64,000 bases of DNA, from assembly GCF_900086705.1 (NCBI RefSeq), contig NZ_LT575483.1, positions 63,166-127,165 of the forward strand, read 5' to 3'. The stretch is from Massilibacillus massiliensis. Lineage in GTDB: Bacteria > Bacillota > Negativicutes > FLKF01. The translations under genes were made by a program, and so were the position numbers. The notes beneath the pieces are model-generated. The model saw nothing but the letters and a program-made list of their open reading frames with translations. It did not search any database and was not told the origin of the DNA. How positions within the stretch are numbered: position 1 is the stretch's first letter; every line of letters starts with the position of its first letter. This document shows, piece after piece, positions 37,444-46,965 of the stretch.

Positions 37444-38709
37444 ATGAGTAACTTACGTGAAAATGAACTACAATTACTTATCATTGCCTGTTTTATATTC
37501 TTATTTGGAATTAGTATTGTTCAGTTACAAAATTTAAATAATCTTAAATTATTCATTTTAGTGGAAGAACTAGGTTTTATAATAGCTTGTTTTATAATCC
37601 AAAAACTTCTTAGAGTATATTTCCCCAATAGTGATCCATTTTTATTTCCATCGGTAATAACCTTGATTAGTATTGGATTAACAATGATTTATCGTTTAAA
37701 ACCTTTGTTATTTCAGCAACAATTAAAATGGATATTTATTGGTTTATTTATTTTTTCAATATCCGCATTTATTTTCCGTAAAATACATTTAATTTTTCAC
37801 TACAAATATATTATTGGTTTAATCGGTATTGGTCTATTGCTTTTATCTATTCTTCTAGGAACCGATATTAACGGAAGTCGTAGCTGGATTATTATGGGGC
37901 CCATTAGATTTCAGCCTTCTGAATTTGCTAAAATTTTTATTATTATTTTTTTAGCTACATATTTAATAGAAAATAAAGTTGTTTTAGGTCTTAAAAATAA
38001 TAAGTTTGGGCCTATTGTTTTACCTTCTTTTAGATTTATTGCTCCATTTATTACAATATGGAGTTTAGCAATGTTGATGTTTTTATTACAAAAAGATTTA
38101 GGATCAGCTTTATTATTTTTTGGAATTGCTATTTTAATGACCTATATGGCAAATAATAATTTAAGTTATATTTTTATTGCCGGTTCTTTCTTTGTCATTG
38201 GCTCTACATTAAGTTACTTCCTTTTTGATCACGTCAAAGTAAGAGTTAATATTTGGAACAATCCTTGGGCTGATCCAAATGGACAGGCATATCAAATCGT
38301 ACAATCTTTATTTGCCATAACCTCAGGAGGAATTTTAGGAACTGGTATCACTTACGGTCATCCCGAATTTATTCCGGAAGTCCATACAGATTTTATTTTT
38401 TCAGCAATTGCAGAAGAATTAGGATTTGTCGGTGCTATATTTATAATCTTACTTTACGTACTCATTATTTATCGAGGTTTTAAAATTTCACTTATGTGTA
38501 AAAATGAGATAAATGCACTTATCGCTGCAGGAATATCAGTAAGCATTGCTTTACAAATATTTATAATCATTGCTGGCGTGACAAAATTTTTGCCTTTAAC
38601 TGGTATTACATTACCTTTTTTAAGCTATGGCGGCAGCTCTATGGTCAGTAGTTTTATTATGGTTGGATTGTTATTTGCTTTATCAGAAAAGAGGAATAAC
38701 ATTGCATAA
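37444..38709 (+). CDS. FtsW/RodA/SpoVE family peptidoglycan polymerase
   Basis: SEDS proteins polymerise glycan strands from lipid II. The 421-residue protein has about ten membrane helices and SEDS signatures: DINGSRSWIIMGPIRFQPSE, FAKIFIIIFLATYL, a LLQKDLGSALLFF block, and LPFLSYGGSSMVSSFIMVGL. The start is ATG 37444, just after the phosphatase stop; no clear ribosome site, so coupling is likely. Its partner class B PBP overlaps its end by eight bases. RodA, FtsW or SpoVE cannot be told apart here. Confidence 0.94.
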   Translation: MSNLRENELQLLIIACFIFLFGISIVQLQNLNNLKLFILVEELGFIIACFIIQKLLRVYFPNSDPFLFPSVITLISIGLTMIYRLKPLLFQQQLKWIFIGLFIFSISAFIFRKIHLIFHYKYIIGLIGIGLLLLSILLGTDINGSRSWIIMGPIRFQPSEFAKIFIIIFLATYLIENKVVLGLKNNKFGPIVLPSFRFIAPFITIWSLAMLMFLLQKDLGSALLFFGIAILMTYMANNNLSYIFIAGSFFVIGSTLSYFLFDHVKVRVNIWNNPWADPNGQAYQIVQSLFAITSGGILGTGITYGHPEFIPEVHTDFIFSAIAEELGFVGAIFIILLYVLIIYRGFKISLMCKNEINALIAAGISVSIALQIFIIIAGVTKFLPLTGITLPFLSYGGSSMVSSFIMVGLLFALSEKRNNIA

Positions 38710-40114
38710 TGATGATGTTAAAAATAACATATTTAAAGTAGCTGTATTTTTATTTTCATGGATTCTCATTTTGATATTTTATATAACATACATACAAATT
38801 GTAATGGGAACTGAAATAAGTAATCATCCATTGAATAAACGAAATACTGAATATGCCAGTAACATCCAACGTGGCAATATTATAGCATACGATGGTACTA
38901 TATTAGCTTATAGTGAAAAAAAACTCGATGGAGGATATATAAGAAAATATCCTTTAAAAGAAATAACTGCACATATTGTAGGATTCGAAAGTGCTAAGCT
39001 TGGGAATACAGGAATTGAAGCAGGTTATAATTCATATTTATCCGGGACAGGTGAATTTAATACACATTGGGGTGCCATACAAAAACTTATAAAGAAAGAG
39101 CATGGTTATAATATTGTACTTACAATAGATACAAAATTGCAGGAAATTGCTGCTCGTTCATTGGGAGATAGAAATGGGGCAATTATTGTATTAAACCCTA
39201 AAAATGGAGCAATTTTAGCAATGGTAAGCAGGCCAGGATTTGATCCTAACTCTATCGACCAATCTTGGGATAAAATCCAAAATGATACATCTGCTGTATT
39301 GCTGAATCGAGGAACGCAGGGATTGTATCCACCAGGATCTATTTTTAAGACCGTCATTTTAGAAGCTGCTTTAACAGAAGATAAAAATATAGTAAATGCT
39401 ACGTTTAATTGCCCAGGTTATTTAAAAATTAGCGATGATTATACATTGTTTGAAGATCATCATGCTGTACATGGTAACTTAAGTTTAAAAGAGGCACTTA
39501 CAGTGTCCTGTAACACTACATTTGCAACATTAGCATTAAAGCTGGGACCGACTAAACTTGATGCTGCATTTCAACGTTTTGGATTTGGAAAAGCACTTGA
39601 GAGTAAGGATTTTACAGAGTCTCAAATAAAACTTCCTCCATTAGGCGAACTTAATAATGGCGATTTAAGTCAAATTGGAATAGGACAGGGACAACTTTTA
39701 GTAACACCTTTACGTATGGCATTAGTTACAAGTGCTTTTGCAAATAACGGAACGATTATGCGCCCGCACCTTTTACATGAAATTCGTACAGTTGATGGTG
39801 ATATAATAAAAGAATTTCATAACGAAAAATGGTTAGAAGTAACAAATAAAGAGACTTCAAATATTATTAGTGAATTTATGGAAAGCGTTGTTCAAAATGG
39901 TACCGGAAGCGCAGCCCGAATCCAGAATATAAGGGTTGCTGGAAAAACGGGGACAGCGGAAAATTCTCAGGGTCAATCACATGCTTGGTTTATAGGTTTT
40001 GCACCATTAGAATCACCAGAAATTGTTGTTGTTGTTTTAGTGGAAAATAGCGGTAGTGGTGGAAAAGTTGCAGCACCAATTGCAAAAAAAATAATATCAA
40101 GTGCATTAAAATAG
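38702..40114 (+). CDS. Class B penicillin-binding protein (PbpA-like transpeptidase)
   Basis: This is the cross-linking partner of the SEDS polymerase. The 470-residue protein has an N-terminal membrane helix (about residues 13-37), a short PBP-dimer region, and the transpeptidase motifs: PGSIFK with Ser213 and Lys216, SCN (269-271) and KTGTAE (415-420). The start is TTG at 38702, inside the stop of rodA, seven bases after GAGG; a longer in-frame reading overlaps rodA by 80 bases. PBP length is smaller than high-molecular class B enzymes, as in PbpA of Actinobacteria. Confidence 0.92.
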   Translation: MHNDDVKNNIFKVAVFLFSWILILIFYITYIQIVMGTEISNHPLNKRNTEYASNIQRGNIIAYDGTILAYSEKKLDGGYIRKYPLKEITAHIVGFESAKLGNTGIEAGYNSYLSGTGEFNTHWGAIQKLIKKEHGYNIVLTIDTKLQEIAARSLGDRNGAIIVLNPKNGAILAMVSRPGFDPNSIDQSWDKIQNDTSAVLLNRGTQGLYPPGSIFKTVILEAALTEDKNIVNATFNCPGYLKISDDYTLFEDHHAVHGNLSLKEALTVSCNTTFATLALKLGPTKLDAAFQRFGFGKALESKDFTESQIKLPPLGELNNGDLSQIGIGQGQLLVTPLRMALVTSAFANNGTIMRPHLLHEIRTVDGDIIKEFHNEKWLEVTNKETSNIISEFMESVVQNGTGSAARIQNIRVAGKTGTAENSQGQSHAWFIGFAPLESPEIVVVVLVENSGSGGKVAAPIAKKIISSALK

Positions 40115-40125
40115 GAGGTGACTTA

Positions 40126-42003
40126 ATGATAAACAATATTTTAGATGATCGCTATGAGATTATTGAACGTGTCGGTGGAGGTGGAATGGCAGATGTTTAT
40201 CGCGCACACGATAGACTTTTAGACCGATTTGTAGCCGTAAAAATTCTACATTCTCAATTTGCCAACGACGAAGAATTTATAATAAAATTCAAACGCGAAG
40301 CACAAGGTGCTGCTAAACTGTCACATCCTAATATCGTAAATATCTATGACGTTGGACGGGAATTGAATACGCATTATATTATTATGGAATATGTATCAGG
40401 AGAAACCCTAAAAGAGAAAATACAACGTGAAGGGGTCTTGAAAGAAGAAGATGCCCTGCATATTGCAGAAGAAATTGCAAAAGCATTAGAACATGCTCAT
40501 CAAAATAATTTAGTTCATTGTGATATAAAGCCTCACAATATTTTAGTTACTAAAGCGGGCGCGATTAAAGTGACTGATTTTGGCATTGCTCGTGCATCCA
40601 CAGCAAGCACAATGACCTATAATGGTACCATTATAGGTTCTGTTCATTATTTTTCACCAGAGCAGGCCAAAGGAAGTGCCATTAGCACAAAGTCAGATAT
40701 TTATTCTTTAGGTGTAGTATTATATGAAATGTTAACCGGTCAATTGCCTTTTACGGGAGAATCACCAATAAGCATAGCCTTAAAACATTTACAGGAAGAA
40801 CCAACACCAATTCGCAATATGAATACTACAATCACCCCAATGACGGAAGCAGTAGTTGTAAAAGCGATGTCTAAAAATCCTGATGAAAGATTTGAAAATA
40901 TTAGTGATATGATTGCAGAGTTAAGATATGCTGAAATTTATTTATTGGGAGATAATACTAGGAAAATTAAAGAGGATGAATTTGCTACGCAGATTTTACC
41001 GAAAATAACGAAAGAATCCACAAAGTTTTCTAATATAGATCCTCTACAAACAAATAAAGTTGAAAAAAAAGCAATCAAATCTAAAACAATTCTAGCTGCT
41101 TTATCTTTACTATTAATTTTAGGATTTTTCTTAGGTGCATTTTTAGCTTATGGAAAATTTTGGACTGGAAATGAGGTTACCGTACCAGGTGTCGTTGGAA
41201 AACAAATGGATACTGCAAAGCACATTCTAGAATCTGCAAATCTACGGGTAAATGTTGAAGAAGCATTTGATGCTAAAGTTCCTGCTGGACAAGTAATTTC
41301 ACAATATCCTGAAGAAGGTTCGATCGTAAAAGAGCAACGAACCATTACGATTTATATAAGTAAGGGTGGAGAAGCTGTTGATGTACCGGATCTAACAGGA
41401 TTAACTAGGCGCGATGCCGAAATTAAGTTGAAAAATTTAGGTTTGCAACTAGGACGTGTTGATGAACAATATTCCGACCAAGCTTTTGATATTGTCATCA
41501 ATCAAAACCCAAGGCAGGGGACACAAGTAACCAAAGGCTATACAATTGACATTGTAATTAGTAAAGGTGAAGAAAAACATAAATTAATCCTACCTGATTT
41601 TAAAGGAAGTTCTTTAACTTCTATTACAAGTCAATTAGAAAAATTAAAGCTGAAAATTGGAAAGATCACAGAAGTTGAAGATTCTAAAAATTCTTCGGGA
41701 ACAATTTTGACACAAACTCCTGAAGCTGGTGCAGAAGTTCTTGAGGGAACGACAATAGATTTTGATATTGTAAAGCCAGAATCAAATGGATCAAAGAAAA
41801 AGAAATCCGTAGAATTTATTATCCCAGAAGGAGCTTCTAAACAAGCCGTTCAAATCATTCTCACAGACTCTGAAGGACGCAGAGTCGTTTATGAAAGTAC
41901 ACATAAACCTGGTGACAGATTAAGTAAAACAATAGAAGGCTCTGGGCAAATGAAAATTCAAATTTATATTAATGGCAAATTAATCAGAGAACAGAGTAGC
42001 TGA
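40126..42003 (+). CDS. PASTA-domain Ser/Thr protein kinase (PrkC/PknB/Stk1 family)
   Basis: The 625-residue protein has a cytosolic kinase domain (about residues 10-270), one membrane helix (about 322-346), three PASTA repeats (about 349-414, 417-484, 488-554) that bind muropeptides, and an extra C-terminal beta domain (about 560-625). The ATP loop is GGGGMADVYRAHD, the Lys is Lys39, and the DFG motif is 151-153. The catalytic loop reads HCD (131-133), not the usual HRD, so it is a non-RD type. PrpC-like phosphatase, FHA proteins, RodA and PBP lie upstream; rsgA and rpe lie downstream as in Bacillus. Confidence 0.95.
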   Translation: MINNILDDRYEIIERVGGGGMADVYRAHDRLLDRFVAVKILHSQFANDEEFIIKFKREAQGAAKLSHPNIVNIYDVGRELNTHYIIMEYVSGETLKEKIQREGVLKEEDALHIAEEIAKALEHAHQNNLVHCDIKPHNILVTKAGAIKVTDFGIARASTASTMTYNGTIIGSVHYFSPEQAKGSAISTKSDIYSLGVVLYEMLTGQLPFTGESPISIALKHLQEEPTPIRNMNTTITPMTEAVVVKAMSKNPDERFENISDMIAELRYAEIYLLGDNTRKIKEDEFATQILPKITKESTKFSNIDPLQTNKVEKKAIKSKTILAALSLLLILGFFLGAFLAYGKFWTGNEVTVPGVVGKQMDTAKHILESANLRVNVEEAFDAKVPAGQVISQYPEEGSIVKEQRTITIYISKGGEAVDVPDLTGLTRRDAEIKLKNLGLQLGRVDEQYSDQAFDIVINQNPRQGTQVTKGYTIDIVISKGEEKHKLILPDFKGSSLTSITSQLEKLKLKIGKITEVEDSKNSSGTILTQTPEAGAEVLEGTTIDFDIVKPESNGSKKKKSVEFIIPEGASKQAVQIILTDSEGRRVVYESTHKPGDRLSKTIEGSGQMKIQIYINGKLIREQSS

Positions 42004-42020
42004 TATGGAGGAATATATAC

Positions 42021-42896
42021 ATGCAGAACGGCGTTGTAATAAAAACATTAAATAGTTACTACTACGTTCAAACAGAGCATGAAGTAATTAGATGTAAAAT
42101 AAGAGGACGATTTAAAAGAGAAAGATTTCTATTATGCGTAGGTGATCAAGTAACCTATCAATTGCTTGAAGATCATACTGGTATAATTGAATCTATTATG
42201 CCGCGTAATACTTTGCTAAAACGTCCATTCGTAGCAAATGTTGATCAAGTCATTGTAACTTTTGCTGCAAAGAATCCCGATATAAATCTTTTGTTGATAG
42301 ATCGTTTTTTGGTATTAGCCGAACATTCGAATCTAAAAATATTACTCTGTGTTAATAAATGCGATCTTGCTGATGTGAATGAACTTAATTCTTTGATTGA
42401 TTTATATACTACAATTGGATATGAAGTAATCAAAGTATCTGCACAAAAAAATATTGGGATAGATCTTTTAAAAGAACATCTGCAAAATAAAGTCTCTGTA
42501 TTTTCAGGGCCATCAGGTGTTGGTAAATCAACTCTACTCAATGTTTTAAATCCTAAATTTCAATTGCTTACAGGCTCTATCAGCAATAAAATCAAACGTG
42601 GGAAGCACACAACTCGAGTTGCAGAACTATTTCCTTTATTTGAAAATAGTTTTGTTGTTGATACACCCGGATTTAGCTTTACTGAATTTAAGGATATAGA
42701 TAAATTTCAATTAAGTCATTATTTTCCCGAATTCAGGGAAATAGATGAAACATGTAAATTCAATACTTGTTTACATGATCATGAGCCTCAATGTGCAATA
42801 AAACAGGCCGTAAAAAATAAAAGTATAACAAAACAACGTTATACTTCGTATCTCAGTATCTTAAATGAAATTAAAGATATAAAAAGGGAGTTTTAA
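42021..42896 (+). CDS. rsgA: Ribosome small subunit-dependent GTPase A
   Basis: RsgA (CpgA/YjeQ) is a circularly permuted GTPase that assists 30S maturation. The 291-residue protein has an N-terminal OB fold, then G4 (NKCD), then G1 (GPSGVGKSTLLNVL), G3 (DTPGF) in permuted order, and a C-terminal zinc motif (CKFNTCLHDHEPQC). It follows the kinase by 17 bases; in B. subtilis CpgA is a PrkC substrate. Confidence 0.96.
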   Translation: MQNGVVIKTLNSYYYVQTEHEVIRCKIRGRFKRERFLLCVGDQVTYQLLEDHTGIIESIMPRNTLLKRPFVANVDQVIVTFAAKNPDINLLLIDRFLVLAEHSNLKILLCVNKCDLADVNELNSLIDLYTTIGYEVIKVSAQKNIGIDLLKEHLQNKVSVFSGPSGVGKSTLLNVLNPKFQLLTGSISNKIKRGKHTTRVAELFPLFENSFVVDTPGFSFTEFKDIDKFQLSHYFPEFREIDETCKFNTCLHDHEPQCAIKQAVKNKSITKQRYTSYLSILNEIKDIKREF

Positions 42897-42898
42897 TC

Positions 42899-43549
42899 AT
42901 GATAAAAATATCACCGTCAATTCTTTCTGCAGACTTTGCTAATTTAGGAGACGAAATCAATAAAGTAGTTCACGCTGGAGCGGATATGGTGCACATAGAT
43001 ATTATGGATGGCCATTTTGTTCCAAATTTAACACTTGGCGCACCAGTAGTAGCGGATTTAAGGAAAGTAACCAATACTGTATTTGATGTGCATTTAATGG
43101 TTAGTAATCCACAAGATTACGTGATTCCTTTTGCAAAAGCAGGTGCAGACATCTTAACATTTCATGTAGAAGCAGCACCTCATATGCATAGAATTATTCA
43201 AACGATTAAAGAAAATAATATGAAGGTTGGAATAGCGTTAAATCCCGGTACATCGTTATCGACCATAGAAGAAATTCTTCCCGATGTTGATATGATCTTA
43301 TTAATGACAGTAAATCCTGGCTTTGGTGGACAAAAATTTATTTCTAATGTTTTAAATAAGATTGAGAAACTAAGAACAATAATCTGTGATCGTAATTTAA
43401 CTATTGATATTCAAGTAGATGGTGGTATTAATGAGATCACTGCCAAAGAAGTAATTCAAAAAGGCGCAAATGTTTTAGTTGCAGGTTCAGCAATATACGG
43501 TGCAAAAGATGTTGCGCAAATGATTACAAATTTAAAAAATAATAAATGA
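42899..43549 (+). CDS. rpe: Ribulose-phosphate 3-epimerase
   Basis: Rpe interconverts ribulose-5-P and xylulose-5-P in the pentose phosphate pathway. The 216-residue TIM barrel has ISPSILSADFANLGDEI at its start, the metal-binding HIDIMDGHFVPNLT, and GFGGQKFI and QVDGGI motifs near the C-terminal half. It starts two bases after rsgA and closes the conserved kinase-rsgA-rpe group. Confidence 0.96.
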   Translation: MIKISPSILSADFANLGDEINKVVHAGADMVHIDIMDGHFVPNLTLGAPVVADLRKVTNTVFDVHLMVSNPQDYVIPFAKAGADILTFHVEAAPHMHRIIQTIKENNMKVGIALNPGTSLSTIEEILPDVDMILLMTVNPGFGGQKFISNVLNKIEKLRTIICDRNLTIDIQVDGGINEITAKEVIQKGANVLVAGSAIYGAKDVAQMITNLKNNK

Positions 43550-43592
43550 TCATACAAGATGAAGCAATGGAATCGTTTAAGGAGGAATACAA

Positions 43593-44261
43593 GTGAAAGC
43601 TGTCGTTCTACTTTCTGGTGGTTTAGATTCAACAGTATGTATGGCTGTCGCTAAAAGCCGAAATTTTGACATTTACCCAATCAGCTTTAATTATCACCAA
43701 AGACATAGTATTGAGCTAAAAAGTGCTGAAAAAATAGCTGAAATTTACAAAGTAAAAAAACATTTAATTATAGAAACTAATCTGGATACAATCGGAGGAA
43801 GTGCTTTAACTGATACAAATTTAGATGTTCCAAATGGCGATGTTCATAGAACCGATATTCCAATTACTTATGTTCCTGCTCGGAATTTAATTTTTTTAAG
43901 TTATGCTTTAGGATATGCTGAAGTTCTTGGAGCTGAACACATTTTTATTGGCGTAAATGCTTTAGATTATTCAGGCTATCCAGACTGTCGTCCAGAATTT
44001 ATAAATTTGTTTCAGAACATAGCTGATTATTCGATAAAAGCAGCTGTACAAGACAAAAAGCACATCAACATTGAAACGCCACTCATAAATTTGTCAAAGA
44101 AAGATATCGTCTTATTAGGAACAAGCTTAAATGCTCCTTTATATTTAACACATAGTTGTTATAATGGCGGTGAAGAAGCCTGTGGAATTTGTGATAGCTG
44201 CCAACTTCGATTAAAAGGTTTTAAAGAAGCTGGAATAAAAGATCCAGTTCAGTATAAGTAG
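43593..44261 (+). CDS. queC: 7-cyano-7-deazaguanine synthase QueC
   Basis: QueC turns CDG into preQ0, the queuosine precursor, in an ATP-dependent step. The 222-residue protein has the PP-loop SGGLDST (residues 7-13), the IPITYVPARNLIFLSYAL block and the C-terminal zinc motif CYNGGEEACGICDSC. The GTG start follows AAGGAGGAAT. FolE2, which makes the pathway's first intermediate, starts 12 bases downstream. QueD and QueE are not in the window. Confidence 0.96.
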   Translation: MKAVVLLSGGLDSTVCMAVAKSRNFDIYPISFNYHQRHSIELKSAEKIAEIYKVKKHLIIETNLDTIGGSALTDTNLDVPNGDVHRTDIPITYVPARNLIFLSYALGYAEVLGAEHIFIGVNALDYSGYPDCRPEFINLFQNIADYSIKAAVQDKKHINIETPLINLSKKDIVLLGTSLNAPLYLTHSCYNGGEEACGICDSCQLRLKGFKEAGIKDPVQYK

Positions 44262-44272
44262 GAGTGACAAAT

Positions 44273-45082
44273 TTGAAAGATGTACAAAATGGTTCGGATG
44301 AACGTGGAATTGCAATTCAAAAAGTAGGCATTAAAGAAATATATTTGCCTTTTTATATAGAAACAAAATTCAAATCTGCTCAACCTGTGCTATCTAAAAT
44401 TAAATTTACAGTTGACTTACCCATGGAATATAAAGGTACACATATGAGTAGATTTGTTGAAATATTAAATGAATGGAATCAAAAATCTTTAAGTATGTAT
44501 GAAATGGAATGCATTTTAGAGCACGCGTTAAATAAATTGGAAGCATCATCAGCATATCTGAAAATTGATTTTAAGTATTTCATAGATAAAATTGCACCAA
44601 TTAGTAAAAGAAAGAGCATATTAGATATAGATTGTGCTTATATTGCACAAAAAGATCATCTTGGAAATTTTGAATTCATCTTGGAAGTTAATATTCCATT
44701 CACCTCGTTATGTCCTTGCAGCAAAGAAATTTCTAAATATGGTGCACATAATCAGAGAGGGTTAATGCATGCAAAAGTAAAATTAGAGCGTAACAAAATA
44801 TTGTGGATTGAAGATTTGGTAGAAATCATGGAAAAACAGGCAAGTTGTCCAATTTATCCTTTATTAAAACGAGAAGATGAAAAATTCGTTACTGAAAAAG
44901 CCTATGAAAATCCAAAATTTGTTGAAGATATCCTTAGAGATTTAGTGCTTGCATTCAGAAAAATTACTTTCATTAATTGGTTTAGTATTGAATGTGAAAA
45001 TTTTGAATCAATTCATAATCATAGTGCGTATGCTAGTCATTCAGAATTTGTAAGGCATAGTTCCAGTGAAAACAATTTATAA
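44273..45082 (+). CDS. folE2: GTP cyclohydrolase FolE2 (type IB)
   Basis: FolE2 converts GTP to dihydroneopterin triphosphate, which feeds both folate and deazapurine synthesis. The 269-residue protein has the family start region DVQNGSDERGIAIQKVGI, the VNIPFTSLCPCSKEIS block with the metal-binding Cys, and AHNQRG. TTG 44273 is eight bases after TAGGAG and was preferred to GTG 44264. It follows queC and therefore probably serves preQ0. A longer C-terminal stretch ending in HSEFVRHSS is typical. Confidence 0.9.
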   Translation: MKDVQNGSDERGIAIQKVGIKEIYLPFYIETKFKSAQPVLSKIKFTVDLPMEYKGTHMSRFVEILNEWNQKSLSMYEMECILEHALNKLEASSAYLKIDFKYFIDKIAPISKRKSILDIDCAYIAQKDHLGNFEFILEVNIPFTSLCPCSKEISKYGAHNQRGLMHAKVKLERNKILWIEDLVEIMEKQASCPIYPLLKREDEKFVTEKAYENPKFVEDILRDLVLAFRKITFINWFSIECENFESIHNHSAYASHSEFVRHSSSENNL

Positions 45083-45100
45083 GTAGACTGGAGTCGTTTG

Positions 45101-45955
45101 ATGAAAAAGTTAATTGTCAATGCCGATGATTTTGGTTTGCACACTTGTGTTAATCAAGCAATTATAAAAGGGCATATGAACGGATGCATAACAAGCGCTT
45201 CCATTATGCCGACAGGACCAGCTTTCGAAGATGCTATACATTTGGCTTTAAAAACTCCCAGTTTGGGAGTCGGCGTACATTTAACGTTGGTATCAGAAAA
45301 ACCATTACTTTCTTGTCAGAAAGTGAATTCCTTAGTAAGCTCAAATGGATATTTTCAAAAAGACCATATGGCTTTTATTCAAAAATTTCTAAGAAAAAAT
45401 ATAGATTTAAAAGAAGTTTATTTGGAACTTTCTGCACAAATAGAGGCCGTTTACCAAACGGGTGTAAAAATAACTCATATTGATAGTCATCAGCATCTAC
45501 ATATATTGCCAGGAATCATTAATATCGTTATTGATTTAGCGAAACAATATGAAATAAAGGCGATAAGAATTCCTGCTGAACCATATTTTTTTACTGGTGG
45601 ATACAATGCAGATATTAAACGATTCATTAGTAAATGTGGTTTAACCTTTTTATCTAATTTAGCGAGAAATCTAGTAAGAAAAAATCATTTGATGTCCACA
45701 CAGAATTTTTTTGGTATGTTAGCTGGCGGAAATATGTTTCCAGTTTATTTTTCTAATATAATTGATACACTACCTGAGGGGAGTTCAGAAATTATGATTC
45801 ATCCAGGAATTAATACCAACGTTTTACAAGAACATTTTGGATGGAATTATCATTGGGAAAGTGAGTTAAATGCAGTTATGGAAAAAAATATTTTAGAGAA
45901 AATTTCAAATCGTCATATCCAACTATGTTCATTCGGAGCGTTAGTGAATGAATAA
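45101..45955 (+). CDS. ChbG/YdjC family carbohydrate deacetylase (NaxD/HpnK-like)
   Basis: Family members remove N-acetyl groups from sugars or glycolipids. The 284-residue protein has the metal-binding NADDFGLH (Asn7 to His14), the HIDSHQHLH motif (His126, His130, His132, His134) and a C-terminal SEIMIHPGIN. In Francisella the related NaxD deacetylates undecaprenyl-linked GalNAc for lipid A. Here the gene is followed by a flippase-like membrane protein and an ArnT-like glycosyltransferase, so a glycolipid substrate is likely by inference. ATG 45101 is preferred to TTG 45098. Confidence 0.88.
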   Translation: MKKLIVNADDFGLHTCVNQAIIKGHMNGCITSASIMPTGPAFEDAIHLALKTPSLGVGVHLTLVSEKPLLSCQKVNSLVSSNGYFQKDHMAFIQKFLRKNIDLKEVYLELSAQIEAVYQTGVKITHIDSHQHLHILPGIINIVIDLAKQYEIKAIRIPAEPYFFTGGYNADIKRFISKCGLTFLSNLARNLVRKNHLMSTQNFFGMLAGGNMFPVYFSNIIDTLPEGSSEIMIHPGINTNVLQEHFGWNYHWESELNAVMEKNILEKISNRHIQLCSFGALVNE

Positions 45956-46934
45956 ATTTTATAAAAGATTTTTATTTCTGATCGTATTATTAGCTGTAAT
46001 TTCATGTGGTGTTATTTATTTTACAATAGATATAAATACATTTAATAATTTAACTTCTTTCCAGCCATGGTCTATCATATTGGCAATTATTCTAGTTTCT
46101 ATTGGTTTGATTCTAGATGGAACCAGATTAATGCACTTAGTTCGAATATCAAATGAACATATTACTTTACAACAAGCAGTACAAGTAGTTTTCGGTAATT
46201 ATTTCTTAGCTTTATTAACACCTGGCGCAACTGGTGGTGCGGTTGCACAATTAATTTTTTTAAGACATGCTGGAATTCCTACGGGAAAGGCAACTGTCTT
46301 TGTTATTGTTAGAACTTTAGTTTCTATATTATTTTTATTACTTTGTCTCCCGATTATTTTTTATTATGATATTCATCTACTACCATGGATCTCTGCAGAA
46401 TCCTTAATGTATGCTTCTGCTTGCATTGTTATTTTAATTCTTTTGGCAATTTGGGCTTTCAAAACAAACTTTCCCGATTATGTTGTAATAAAAATATCAA
46501 AAAAATTTCCTCGTAATCGACGACGTATGATTTTTTCCTTTTATCACGACATAAAGGGCGCTGTCTTGCTATTATCTTCTGCACCATTTAGTATGTTTCG
46601 CGTTTTTATTGAATCAGGGCTAAGTCTAATTGCAATATATAGTGTTGTTCCCATTTTATTTTTAGGTATGGGCGCTGAAGCAAATTGGCATATTATTATG
46701 GGTAGAATGATTTTTCTTAATATATTATTATATTTTGCACCAACTCCTGGAGGCTCAGGAATTGCCGAAGGTGGATTTGTTCTATTATTTAGCGATTTTC
46801 TCCCATCTGGAACTGTTGGAATCGTTGCTGTTGCCTGGAGAATCATCGTAGAATATTTACCTTTTTCAATAGGTTTTTATTACACTGTAAAGGTATTTGG
46901 ACGGGATTTTTTAAATAAACAGATGAATAAGTAG
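45948..46934 (+). CDS. Lysylphosphatidylglycerol synthase TM-like / flippase-like protein (UPF0104)
   Basis: The 328-residue protein has about eight membrane helices and the UPF0104/AglD/YbhN core: NYFLALLTPGATGGAVAQ near residue 90 and APTPGGSGIAEGG near 265. Members accompany glycosyltransferases and may move lipid-linked sugars; no lysyl-transfer domain is present. It overlaps the deacetylase by eight bases, so the two proteins are probably made together. Confidence 0.87.
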   Translation: MNKFYKRFLFLIVLLAVISCGVIYFTIDINTFNNLTSFQPWSIILAIILVSIGLILDGTRLMHLVRISNEHITLQQAVQVVFGNYFLALLTPGATGGAVAQLIFLRHAGIPTGKATVFVIVRTLVSILFLLLCLPIIFYYDIHLLPWISAESLMYASACIVILILLAIWAFKTNFPDYVVIKISKKFPRNRRRMIFSFYHDIKGAVLLLSSAPFSMFRVFIESGLSLIAIYSVVPILFLGMGAEANWHIIMGRMIFLNILLYFAPTPGGSGIAEGGFVLLFSDFLPSGTVGIVAVAWRIIVEYLPFSIGFYYTVKVFGRDFLNKQMNK

Positions 46935-46965
46935 CTGTTACAAAATGAATATTTGGAGGTATAGA

